DNA from: Planctomycetota bacterium
GTDB lineage: Bacteria > Planctomycetota > Planctomycetia > Planctomycetales > Planctomycetaceae
Reading direction: 5' to 3'
DNA length: 58,670 nt
NCBI GenBank assembly: GCA_016872645.1
Contig: VGZH01000032.1
Span: forward strand, 1 to 58,670
Both the position numbers and the translations under genes were made by a program. Under the pieces are notes generated by a model. That model searched no databases. It saw only the letters and a program-made list of their open reading frames with translations, and had not been told where the DNA came from. This document shows positions 1-7,145 of this stretch, one piece after another. Position 1 is the first letter of the stretch; every line of letters starts with the position of its first letter.

Positions 1-147
1 GCGCTCGCAAATTCGGGCGACCCGCAGGCCGTGCCGGTATTGCAGCGAGCCGCGCAGGATTCCGAACCACTCGTGCGAGAAGCGGCGCAGTGGGGGCTCA
101 GGCAACTGCTCCCTTCTCCCTCTCCTCTGGGAAGAGGGTCGGGGTGA
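1..147 (+). CDS. C-terminal end of a HEAT-repeat protein, probably epoxyqueuosine reductase (partial)
   Basis: Frame 1 is open from the first base to TGA at 145-147 and encodes about 48 residues. The first 36 or so read as one HEAT-like repeat (ALANSGDPQAVPVLQRAA, then DSEPLVREAAQWGL). This matches the PBS-lyase-type HEAT repeat that ends epoxyqueuosine reductase QueG, the iron-sulfur/cobalamin enzyme of the last step of queuosine synthesis. Other HEAT-repeat proteins, such as phycobilin-lyase-like or planctomycete membrane-bound dehydrogenase proteins, are equally possible because the catalytic part lies outside the window. The last dozen residues (LLPSPSPLGRGSG) are encoded by a palindromic repeat at 116-149, which also supplies the stop codon, so the natural end has probably been replaced. 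Confidence 0.5.
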   Translation, partial: ALANSGDPQAVPVLQRAAQDSEPLVREAAQWGLRQLLPSPSPLGRGSG

Positions 148-149
148 GC
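111..149. repeat. Palindromic intergenic repeat, copy 1 (CCCTCTCC / GAGGGTCGGGG type)
   Basis: The core at 116-149 starts with TCTCCCTCTCC and ends with GAGGGTCGGGGTGAG, forming a short hairpin. A second copy lies at 43261-43296 with the same two ends and a different loop. From memory, very similar elements are scattered between genes in many planctomycete and other high-GC genomes. This copy overlaps the 3' end of the first gene. Confidence 0.65.
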
Positions 150-495
150 GTTCCGGTTCGCACGTTGAGTTCGCGATCGAGCCGACAAGCATCTTCGGCT
201 CCCACATCCGATCTTCGTCCACCCGCTTCCAAGGAGAGAGGGCTTACGCATCAGAAGTCGCTCCCCGTCACCCACTCATCTTCTCCCCAGTTAACCCGGG
301 CGCTCCAAGCCCCCCCCGCCTTTGCCTTATCCGAGCAATCGGAATTTCCGCTTCTTGTCAAGCATTCCGCACAACCAGACCGATAAAGCCGAGGAGAGAG
401 TCCTCGCAGCGCGCGGAGAGTCGGAATTAGTGCCCACTCAAGGCGGATTCAGGCGAAATCGGCCGGTCGTGCAGCGAGCAGTCAGGGGGGAGATC
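148..495. other. Intergenic stretch of 348 bases upstream of the BBP7-like gene
   Basis: No convincing gene is present. The stretch follows the palindromic repeat and includes a purine-rich Shine-Dalgarno-like tract (GGGGGGAGA) at about 485-493 that serves the ATG at 496. Open frames here have no protein-like composition. I could not identify a promoter with a proper -35/-10 pair. Confidence 0.5.
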
Positions 496-1785
496 ATGGG
501 AATGCGTCGAATAAACATGGCCGCCTGCTTGCTGAGCCTGACGTTGTCGGCTCCGGCCGTGGCCCAACCCCCGGCCACCGGATCGCCGATGGACGCGGCC
601 GCCCCACTGGCCCGTGCCGAATACGTCAACGCCAGCCCCACCGACGGCTGGAACCTCGACTGGCAATGGCGTTTCTCCGCCGACGCGGTCTACATGAAAC
701 GCAACAACCGTTCGAATGACATCCCGATCATCGATGGGCCCGATACGTTCCGGTTCAGTGATGTCGATTTTGATTTCCAGTACGGCACGCGAGTGTCGCT
801 GGGAATCATGGAAGACGACTACGAGTTCGAAGTCACATTCCTGTCGCTCAAGGATTGGCTGGACAGCCAAAGTGGAGTGCTGTCGCATGGGCTCGACTTC
901 GATGGCCCGGTCGCGTACGGCGCGGCCGCGGCGGGAGCACGGACCGCCGTGGATGCGGGAGTCGATCCGAATTTCTTGACGGCGGGGACGTACTTCTCGC
1001 CGCTCCACTCAGCAGCAAGTGCGGCATTGGAATCTGACGCGCTCGATTTCTTGGCGCCCGGCGCATCGTTTCAATCGCACTACCGAGCAGACTTTCAGGA
1101 CATCGAAGCCAACTACAAGCAACGCAGCCAACCGGGCCGCTGGCTTCGATACGGTTTGGGCTTCCGCAACGTGACGGTCCGCGAAAATGGATTCGCTTCG
1201 CTTTCGGGGACGTTCAGCAGCGTGGATGCCGACGGCGTTGGTGCTCCGGGTACAGCGGGGCTAACCAGTGCCGCACTGACCGGCGCCGGACTGACATTTG
1301 ACACGGGCACGAATGACGGATTTATCGCGAACGACTCGTTGTTGTTCAGCTCGCGAACACTTACACAGAATCGACTCAACGGCATGCAAGCCATCGCCGA
1401 GTTTCAGTTCTTGGAGTCTGATCATTTCGACCTCGGCGGCTTTACGAAGGCCGGCGTGTACTACAACGCCGCGACCGGTTCGATCAGCGAGCAGTACGTC
1501 GGCTCCGGCAGCAACAGTTCGACCTACACACGCAGCTTGGCTGACGAGAAAAGTGCCGTCTCATTCCTCGGCCACGCGGGAGTGAACGGCCGGCTGCATT
1601 TGCGAAGCAACGTCAGCATCGTCGCCGGCTACGAAGCGGTGTACCTCGCCGGCCTGGCATTGGCTCCCGACCAAGTGCAAGCCGCGGCAACTCCCGTCGC
1701 CGGTGCCGCGTCGCTCAACCTGCGCACCGACGGCACCATGTTCATCCACGGCGGCCGACTCGGCCTGGAAATTCTCTTTCCGTAG
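496..1785 (+). CDS. BBP7-like outer-membrane beta-barrel protein
   Basis: The ATG at 496 was chosen over an upstream in-frame start at 322 because it follows a purine-rich ribosome site and begins a clean signal peptide (MGMRRINMAACLLSL to AVAQ, residues 1-24). The mature part of about 405 residues alternates aromatic and small polar residues, with recurring patterns such as RVSLGIMEDDYEFEVTFL and FDLGGFTKAGVYYN, and it ends in GGRLGLEILFP. A terminal hydrophobic strand of that kind is typical of outer-membrane barrels. The length and the DVDFDFQYGTRVSLG region resemble the planctomycete BBP7 family (beta-barrel protein 7). Its likely location is the outer membrane; the substrate is unknown. 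The family call is from memory, while the signal peptide and barrel character are seen in the sequence. Confidence 0.65.
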   Translation: MGMRRINMAACLLSLTLSAPAVAQPPATGSPMDAAAPLARAEYVNASPTDGWNLDWQWRFSADAVYMKRNNRSNDIPIIDGPDTFRFSDVDFDFQYGTRVSLGIMEDDYEFEVTFLSLKDWLDSQSGVLSHGLDFDGPVAYGAAAAGARTAVDAGVDPNFLTAGTYFSPLHSAASAALESDALDFLAPGASFQSHYRADFQDIEANYKQRSQPGRWLRYGLGFRNVTVRENGFASLSGTFSSVDADGVGAPGTAGLTSAALTGAGLTFDTGTNDGFIANDSLLFSSRTLTQNRLNGMQAIAEFQFLESDHFDLGGFTKAGVYYNAATGSISEQYVGSGSNSSTYTRSLADEKSAVSFLGHAGVNGRLHLRSNVSIVAGYEAVYLAGLALAPDQVQAAATPVAGAASLNLRTDGTMFIHGGRLGLEILFP

Positions 1786-2250
1786 CCCGATAGATGAGAT
1801 TTCATCGACGATGACCCTGAGTTTGTCCCGCCGGGGACATCAGTGGGTTTTCGAGACGGCGAGAGACCAAGCCCCAGCGGGGCGAACGATTCTTGCCGTG
1901 GCGCATCCCGAAACTCTTCCGTCCCTGACAGGCTTCCGAAGATGAGCCTCGATCACTCCCCCACTGTTGAATCGGTGGGCTATTTTCGAGCGTCTCTGAC
2001 GGGACGAACGCGAACAGGCTCATGAAAACTACGTTGATGACGTTCGCGGCCGTCAGATCAGCCGTGATGGTATCGCCATCATTCACGCTGTCACCACTGC
2101 AAGCCACTGTCGCGCCGCAGCGGCGAAAGATTCCGTAAAACTGTCAGAGTCAACGCCGCTGCAGGATGGACGCTCATGCCCGTCTCATTTTCGAATGGAA
2201 CGCCGCACGGGTAAGAGCGCCCATCTTTGGAATGTGAAGTCGAGTCCAAT
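1786..2250. other. Intergenic stretch of 465 bases with two short palindromes
   Basis: This is the gap between the 3' ends of two convergent genes. It holds a palindrome at 1824-1839 (TGTCCC / GGGACA) and another at 1871-1883 (GCCCC-AGC-GGGGC). They could be bidirectional terminators or degraded copies of an interspersed repeat, but neither has a clear run of T. Apart from the 38-codon frame at 2022-2138 I see no gene here. Confidence 0.4.
2022..2138 (+). other. Short open frame resembling a signal-peptide-only remnant
   Basis: An ATG at 2022 opens 38 codons ending in TAA at 2136-2138. The peptide starts MKTTLMTFAAVRSAVMV, which resembles a secretion signal, but no mature domain follows and no good ribosome site precedes it. 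It may be the decayed start of a lost gene or chance. Confidence 0.15.
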
Positions 2251-3051
2251 TCAGCGGGCATGCGGCGGTACGACTGCGATCACGGCCACGATGACCTGGG
2301 TGGCCCCTGCGTGGAGCAACGCTCGCGTGCATTCGTTGGCGGTCGTCCCGGTCGTCAGGATGTCATCGACGAGTAGCACCGTCTTGCCGGCGAGCGACCG
2401 AGGGCGCGACCAAACAGCAAAGGCGTCCTTCAAGTTGAGCTTACGTTCCGCCGCAGTCAAATCGGATTGATCCAGCGTCCATTTGATTTTGCGAAGCAAG
2501 CCTCGGCCGTGCGGTTTGTTCAAACGACGGGCCAAAACTCGGGCCAGCGTCTCCGCCGCGTGATGCCGATGCAGTAGGCGCTTGGTCCAATGCCGCGGCA
2601 CTGCCACGACGACATCGATCTGTTCCGAGTCGAGTTCGTGACGCGCGTGGAGCCAAAGTAAATTGACGAGTGCCGCCGCCAATGGGGATTCTGTGGACGA
2701 CTTGGCTCGAATACACGCCGACCTCATCGCGTCGTCGTACAGGCCGCAGCGGATCACCGAGCGAAATCGAAATTTCGACGATCGGCAGTGCGGACAGCCG
2801 TCCGTCGGCGCGTGAGATCCGACCGGCAAGCCGCATCGCACACAGCGACGGCTCGGCGGCGGCAACAAGTCGGCCGCGCATTGGTGGCACAGCACGGGAG
2901 CAATCAACCGGCCACGGCCATCTCGCTCTTCGAATTCCACTTCACGACGACACCGCGGACACGACGGCGGAAAGACAAAACGAAAGGCCGCTCGACCCAA
3001 TTGGGTGAGCGGCCGCGCCACCGCTGCAGAAATTTGCCGCAGGTCATTCAT
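2251..3051 (-). CDS. comF: ComF family phosphoribosyltransferase-like protein
   Basis: This 266-residue protein has the ComF layout. The N-terminus carries CxxC pairs (C31/C34, C55/C58, C70/C73, C86/C89) that look like zinc-binding knuckles. The C-terminal type I phosphoribosyltransferase fold has the PRPP-binding motif VLLVDDILTTGTT at about residues 225-237. ComF proteins are cytoplasmic; in naturally transformable bacteria they help single-stranded DNA uptake or processing, and elsewhere the role is unclear. The ATG overlaps the TGA of the upstream SMP-30 gene as ATGA at 3048-3051, so the two genes are probably translationally coupled although their functions look unrelated. I see no other competence gene in the window. 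Confidence 0.9.
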   Translation of the reverse strand: MNDLRQISAAVARPLTQLGRAAFRFVFPPSCPRCRREVEFEERDGRGRLIAPVLCHQCAADLLPPPSRRCVRCGLPVGSHAPTDGCPHCRSSKFRFRSVIRCGLYDDAMRSACIRAKSSTESPLAAALVNLLWLHARHELDSEQIDVVVAVPRHWTKRLLHRHHAAETLARVLARRLNKPHGRGLLRKIKWTLDQSDLTAAERKLNLKDAFAVWSRPRSLAGKTVLLVDDILTTGTTANECTRALLHAGATQVIVAVIAVVPPHAR

Positions 3052-4106
3052 TTCTTCGCGAGCTGGACGTGGAAGCCTTTGACCTTCAGCGCGATGCGGT
3101 ACAGGCTCGTGTCGATTGTCACGTACAAGACGTTCGCTTCGTCGCCGATTCCAAACTCGACGTTGCTGGGCTTGCCGACCGCTTTGTCTTCCGGCTGATT
3201 CGGAGCGCCTGTCGGAATGAACGCGACCTCTTTGCCGCTGGGATCAATCACCAACACTCCCGGCCGTTTCAGGCCACGAGCGGTCAGATAGACGTTCCCT
3301 TTTTGATCGATCGTCATGCCGTCACAGCCTGCTTGATCTCCGAAGTCGTAGATCGTCTTGCGAGCTCCACCGACCTTGCCGTCGGCATCCAGCGGAAAGG
3401 AATAAATCTTCATCGCTCCCGGTTTGGGCTTCTCGTCCGAGCCGATGCGGTCGGTGCCGTTGTCGTGGTCCGCGAGATACATCGTCTTGCCATCGGGACT
3501 GATCGCGATCCCGTTCGGCTTGCCGACGTCGTGAGTAATCTCCAGCACCGTGCCGTCGCGGTCGATGCGGTACACCGAGCGGTGTTCGAGTTCGCGCGGC
3601 TCGGCCCCGACGTATTTTGGATCGGTGAAGTAAATCCGCCCCAGCCGATCGACGCAGATGTCATTCGGAGCGTTGAACTTTTTTCCCTGGAAACGGTCGA
3701 TCAACACCGTGCGCTTGCCCGTCTTCAAATCCCAACGAGCCACTCCGCGTCCGCCGTCGTCGGCACCCTCGGCCGCCAGCAATCGTCCTTCGGAATCGCA
3801 AATCAGCCCATTGGATTTGTAGCTGTTCTCGGCGAACACGGTCGTCTTCTTCGTCTTCGGGTCGAACCGCAAGATCATCCCGTTGTCTTTGCCCATTGGA
3901 ATGTCTGAAAAATAGATCGACCCATCCGGAGCAACGGCCGGACCCTCGGTCAGTCCCCCTTCGATCTTCGCCGTTCGAGTGAAAAGGTGTTCGAGCTTTG
4001 CGTCGGGCGAAACAATCGCTTCACCGGTCGGCTTGGGAAGATCGGCCGCATGAACGGCTGTCATGGAGATCGCATACAGACACACTACCCACAGCCAACG
4101 ATTCAT
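3048..4106 (-). CDS. SMP-30/gluconolactonase family beta-propeller protein, secreted
   Basis: The start is the second of two adjacent ATGs (4106), five bases after a perfect AGGAGG ribosome site; the longer frame from 4136 is rejected. The signal peptide is MNRWLWVVCLYAIS to VHAA, so the protein is exported. The mature region of about 330 residues is a six-bladed propeller of the SMP-30/gluconolactonase/LRE type, with blade motifs EGPAVAPDGSIYFSD, NDICVDRLGRIYFTDP, PNGIAISPDGKTMYLAD and CDGMTIDQKGNVYLTA. The Glu of EGP, the Asn of NDI and the Asp/Asn of the later blades match the metal-binding positions of gluconolactonases. A lactone-hydrolysing role on sugar acids is plausible but unproven. 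It is the first gene of a two-gene unit with comF. A palindromic repeat abuts and slightly overlaps its ribosome-site region. Confidence 0.85.
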   Translation of the reverse strand: MNRWLWVVCLYAISMTAVHAADLPKPTGEAIVSPDAKLEHLFTRTAKIEGGLTEGPAVAPDGSIYFSDIPMGKDNGMILRFDPKTKKTTVFAENSYKSNGLICDSEGRLLAAEGADDGGRGVARWDLKTGKRTVLIDRFQGKKFNAPNDICVDRLGRIYFTDPKYVGAEPRELEHRSVYRIDRDGTVLEITHDVGKPNGIAISPDGKTMYLADHDNGTDRIGSDEKPKPGAMKIYSFPLDADGKVGGARKTIYDFGDQAGCDGMTIDQKGNVYLTARGLKRPGVLVIDPSGKEVAFIPTGAPNQPEDKAVGKPSNVEFGIGDEANVLYVTIDTSLYRIALKVKGFHVQLAKK

Positions 4107-4116
4107 CATTGCCTCC

Positions 4117-4224
4117 TTTGGACTACGGCGGGGCATCGCCGCTTTCGTTTGCTTCTTTAATTCTCACTTCTGTGAACTCTGCAGTCATCGAAAGGGATGC
4201 AGCGATGCCCCGCCGCACTCCAAA
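4117..4224. repeat. Imperfect palindromic repeat of about 108 bases in an intergenic gap
   Basis: The left arm (from TTTGGA at 4117 through CGGCGGGGCATCGC and TTTCG at 4147) is mirrored by the right arm (from CGAAA at 4189 through GCGATGCCCCGCCG to TCCAAA at 4224), with small internal mismatches. The two arms enclose about 40 bases. Such long-armed, non-coding palindromes look like MITE or REP-type elements. It lies between the flavoprotein gene and the SMP-30 gene, both on the minus strand. Confidence 0.7.
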
Positions 4225-4263
4225 ATCGGACAGCAAGCTATCGCCGACCCAACGCTTCGACAA

Positions 4264-5568
4264 TCAACCGCGAGCGATCTCGAGGAACTGAATTGGTCGA
4301 TCACAAATGCCCTTCTGTTTGGCCATGTGATGAAGCCAAACCACGAAGCCCGTTTGTGGATGAAAGTAAAGCTCGTGCAAGGCACGCTGTGTCCGATTGC
4401 CGCTCTTCATCGCGTAGTGCTCGGCAGGAAGTTGGAAGAACGTGTGCAACTGAAAGCTTGTCGCGCCGCGCAACAGGTATTCGACCGCCATGCGGCCCGT
4501 CGTGATGTTGCCAGTCGCCGACCACGGCAAACCAACCCGCAGCGTCAGCGAGGGCGAACACTCCAGTCCACCGTCCTGTGAGCGATTCTTGGAACGCTCG
4601 CTGACGCCGCGAGTTCGTTTTTGCTGCCACCGATCGAGCACTCGTAGATTGCGGTCGCTCAGATCCGGGCCACCGTAGGCGACACCGCGATGGCCGTCAA
4701 ATTCGCGATTCGGATCGAACAGCCGATTCGCATAGATGAAGAAGTCCGGGCGGTCCGTCTCGCCGTGGATCGCGTTGAGCATTTCCAACTGAAAATCATC
4801 GTCGAACAGGGCGTTGAACAGCTTCATGCCGATTCGTACTTCGCCGAGTCCGCTGCGCGCCGCCGAGTCGCGCACCAGCTTCGGGACGAAACGCAACCAT
4901 TCAAGAATCTTGGCTTGCGCCGCCGCGCGGTCGCTGCCTGCCAGCGTCGGGCTGAAATCTTTTTCAAGCGGCATCGGGGACTCACTGGCTTGCCACGCCT
5001 CCAGTAACTTCGCGGTCGTGAAGTCGTACTCGGCGATGCGCCATTCCGGTTCATCCGGCGACGGCAAGTGATACTTGCATGACGGGATAATCAGCGTACC
5101 GGTCCCACTGGCGATGCGCCGCGCGTCCCGAATCAACTGCAAATAGTCCTCGAATGGTTGCCACCAGCCGCGGCCTTTCCAGGTGATCGTCCAGCCGGCT
5201 TCGCCCGATTGACCGACGATCGGCTCTGCCACCATGCGAGCTTCCGGGATCGCCCAGGCCGACATTGATTGGCCCCCCTGCTCGTCCTGCGCGATCACGG
5301 TCTTGAGCACGACAAAGCCGAGTCCGGCAGCAACATCTTCCTCGACTTGCCGAGCCGTCATGGACAACTGACCGGAGGCTTTGCCCCACGGATTCTTGAG
5401 CCGGAACCCAGCGTGCTCGGCCGTCATGTCGAGACCGTATTCGTCGAGCAGGTACTGTTCGAGCGCAGATGGCAATCCGGCTGTTGCAAACCGTTCGTAA
5501 TCCCGCTGGACTCGTTGTCGCAGCGAGTCAGACACGGCGAGTGGCTCCGTAGTGTCGAGATGCGACAT
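4264..5568 (-). CDS. Dihydroorotate-dehydrogenase-like FMN TIM-barrel protein with an in-frame repeat insertion
   Basis: The 434-residue protein has DHOD/PreA-like TIM-barrel motifs. FRLKNPWGKASGQLS near residue 57 resembles the N-terminal NP..ASG strand. LGFVVLKTV follows. SATGNITTGRMAVEYLLRGATSFQLHTFF near residue 350 matches the FMN-phosphate-binding end. I do not see the NxSxPN substrate motif of true PyrD, so pyrimidine synthesis should not be assumed; IPSCKYHLPSPDE occupies a comparable place. About 28 residues (roughly 318-345, including GVSERSKNRSQ and SLTLRVG) are encoded by a palindromic repeat at 4534-4615 that sits in frame just before the SATGN strand. The rest is uninterrupted, so the gene may remain functional. 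The start ATG at 5568 has no strong ribosome site. fur lies 64 bases upstream on the same strand. Confidence 0.7.
   Translation of the reverse strand: MSHLDTTEPLAVSDSLRQRVQRDYERFATAGLPSALEQYLLDEYGLDMTAEHAGFRLKNPWGKASGQLSMTARQVEEDVAAGLGFVVLKTVIAQDEQGGQSMSAWAIPEARMVAEPIVGQSGEAGWTITWKGRGWWQPFEDYLQLIRDARRIASGTGTLIIPSCKYHLPSPDEPEWRIAEYDFTTAKLLEAWQASESPMPLEKDFSPTLAGSDRAAAQAKILEWLRFVPKLVRDSAARSGLGEVRIGMKLFNALFDDDFQLEMLNAIHGETDRPDFFIYANRLFDPNREFDGHRGVAYGGPDLSDRNLRVLDRWQQKRTRGVSERSKNRSQDGGLECSPSLTLRVGLPWSATGNITTGRMAVEYLLRGATSFQLHTFFQLPAEHYAMKSGNRTQRALHELYFHPQTGFVVWLHHMAKQKGICDRPIQFLEIARG
4534..4615. repeat. Palindromic repeat inserted inside the flavoprotein coding sequence
   Basis: The left arm at 4534-4554 (AACCCGCAGCGTCAGCGAG) and the reverse complement of the right arm at 4594-4615 (AACTCGCGGCGTCAGCGAG) agree at about 18 of 21 positions. 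The element is about 82 bases long. It has no stop in the flavoprotein frame and encodes a basic, serine-rich loop. From memory, GCGTCAGCGAG-type repeats are common interspersed elements in planctomycete genomes and produce spurious peptide strings such as TRSVSEG when translated. Confidence 0.7.
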
Positions 5569-5632
5569 GATCGGTCGCTACGTTCCGAAAAGGGAATTAC
5601 GGATGTTGGCCATTGGCTCGCGGCCGAAAAAC

Positions 5633-6124
5633 TCAGACCAAATCCAACTTGCGATGTCGGCGTTGGGGCGGAGCATTGCACTTCGCACAGGTGCCGTACA
5701 CCTCCAGACGATGACCGCTTTTGATGAAGCCGTTTTGGTTGCAGATTTTCTCCACGATCACGGAGATTGCCTCGTTGGTGAACTCGATCAACTCGCCGCA
5801 CTTCGCGCAAATCAGATGGTCGTGTTGAGGGTAGCCGTAGTCGTGTTCGTAGACCTCACTGCCGTTCGGTCGCGCGACTTTGCGGAGCAGGCCCGCTTCT
5901 TCCAGCAGCTTGAGCGCGCGATACACGGTCGCGCGACTGACGCGACGGCCAGACTTGTCGCGAGCGACCTTCGCGATCAGGTCATCCGCGTCAAAGTGTT
6001 CGTGTTGAGCAAACACCTCTTCAATGATGATCGACCGCTCACGAGTCAGCCGCTCCCCTTTCGTCAGCAGAAACTCGCGGAATTTTTCGATGGGAGTCAA
6101 TTCACCCACAAGACACCTCGTCAT
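5633..6124 (-). CDS. fur: Fur family metal-dependent transcriptional repressor
   Basis: This 163-residue protein has the full Fur layout: an N-terminal winged helix with recognition helix RVSRATVYRALKLL (61-74), metal ligands H41 and H43 in HEHFDADDL, HDHLIC (H101, H103), and two CxxC pairs (C106/C109, C146/C149) for structural zinc. Fur-family proteins repress iron (Fur), zinc (Zur) or peroxide-stress (PerR) genes; the sequence does not settle which. The ATG at 6124 has a poor ribosome site. A GTG five codons downstream (6109) follows GAGG at good spacing and may be the real start. I could not recognise a Fur box in the window. A strong hairpin at 6179-6235 separates it from the flgM-like gene upstream. 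Confidence 0.92.
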   Translation of the reverse strand: MTRCLVGELTPIEKFREFLLTKGERLTRERSIIIEEVFAQHEHFDADDLIAKVARDKSGRRVSRATVYRALKLLEEAGLLRKVARPNGSEVYEHDYGYPQHDHLICAKCGELIEFTNEAISVIVEKICNQNGFIKSGHRLEVYGTCAKCNAPPQRRHRKLDLV

Positions 6125-6178
6125 TGAAGCCGGTCAAGTCGCCCAATGGAGCAGGTCGACTACGTCAGCCAAAAGATA

Positions 6179-6235
6179 ACGGGCTGGGGTGCGGGACAAC
6201 ATCGAACGCCGATGTTATCCCGCACCCCAGCCCGT
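6179..6235 (-). terminator. Long hairpin after the flgM-like gene, terminator or repeat
   Basis: Two 26-base arms (6179-6204 and 6210-6235) are reverse complements with one mismatch and enclose a 5-base loop. On the minus strand the stem is followed by TTATCTTTT, so it fits a Rho-independent terminator for the flgM-like gene ending at 6258. The arms are unusually long and G-rich (GGGCTGGGGTGCGGGA), so it may instead be a mobile palindrome acting as a terminator. Confidence 0.65.
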
Positions 6236-6257
6236 AAAGTTGGTCTTTGGCCAGCGA

Positions 6258-6560
6258 TCAGGCTTCCAAGTCGATGCCGTGGCTGTCAAACATCTTCAGC
6301 ATCGCCGCTTCGAGCTTGGCATCCGTGTCGTAGGTGCCAGCATCAATCTCGGCCTTGATGCGAGCCAGTCGCTCCGCGCGTTGAGACGCTGCGGTTCCCT
6401 CGGTCAACTTGCCCATCAATTGGCCGGCGGCGGAGAGTTCGACTTCATCTTGCGGTACTTCCAGCGGTGGCTTGCTGGCGGCATTCGTCGGACCAGTCGC
6501 TGGACGGGCTCCTTGAATCGGAGTCGCATTGGGGATGAATCCAGGGCCTCGGACTTCCAT
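6258..6560 (-). CDS. flgM: FlgM-like anti-sigma-28 factor
   Basis: The 100-residue form begins MEVRGPGFIPN at 6560, seven bases after AAGGAGAGG. Its C-terminal half carries the FlgM signature DEVELSAAGQLMGKL followed by RAERLARIKAEIDAGTYDTDAKLEAAML, the two helices that bind sigma-28 (FliA) and hold it inactive until the flagellar hook is complete. The frame remains open upstream to an ATG at 6758, which also has a fair ribosome site (GAGGA), giving a 166-residue version with a polar Arg/Asp-rich extension. I prefer the short form because it matches the family length. No flagellar gene is nearby, so this would be a stand-alone regulator. A strong hairpin follows. Confidence 0.7.
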   Translation of the reverse strand: MEVRGPGFIPNATPIQGARPATGPTNAASKPPLEVPQDEVELSAAGQLMGKLTEGTAASQRAERLARIKAEIDAGTYDTDAKLEAAMLKMFDSHGIDLEA

Positions 6561-7145
6561 GTCGCCTCTCCTTGCCGGACTGGCATCTGGGGGGGTATTG
6601 CGACGACGACGAGAACGGGCATCATCCTTTTCAGGCTGATCCTTCCGCTCGGCGTCATCACCGTGGGGAGAATGCGGGGCATGGTATCGGAGATTGGAAA
6701 AACGGTTCAACGGGGTTTTGGGGTTCCCCGGCTCGATTGGCTCCGATTCGGATGACATGTTGATTCCTCAAAGTTGGCGGAGGTCAGCGAGCGGGATCGG
6801 TCTCGGTGGCAACGTTCCTTGCGAATCGTTCCGTATCCGACGGGCGTGGCCCGGCCGCGGCCTCACTGAGGATTTATCGTCACCGGCAAATTCCGCCGAT
6901 GAGCCGTCTGCAACCGATCCTGGCAAACTTTGAGGGCGCGCGGTTCGTCACGCAGTTTCTGCCGATTACGCCGCAACCGGCATTTCTTTTCGGCACTTCC
7001 TACGCCGCTCTTCGCTCACACGCGCCCCTGGCAAACCAGCCAAAGTTTGCGGATTGTGTCGCCGATACCACTTGTAAGGGTCGTAGCGCCGGTCTGCGCC
7101 GACGTTGTCCCAGCCGCGAGATCGTTCTCGAACAAGGTAGCCAGC
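6561..7145. other. Divergent intergenic region between flgM-like and tolC-like genes
   Basis: These 585 bases separate two divergently read genes and should hold both promoters. Part may be coding if the flgM-like gene starts at 6758. I looked for a sigma-28 pattern (TAAA then GCCGATAA) upstream of the flgM-like gene and found no convincing match. AAGGTAG at about 7133-7139 is the probable ribosome site of the tolC-like gene. Confidence 0.4.

Noticed and set aside
355-387. TTGTCA and GATAAA as a promoter before the BBP7-like gene
   Set aside because: Spacing of 21 bases is too long for a standard promoter.
4264-5568. True PyrD dihydroorotate dehydrogenase
   Set aside because: The NxSxPN-type substrate motif is not visible, so only a DHOD-like flavoprotein is called.
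4264-6124. Flavoprotein and fur as a metal or pyrimidine regulon
   Set aside because: Only a 64-base gap and shared strand link them; no operator or functional evidence.
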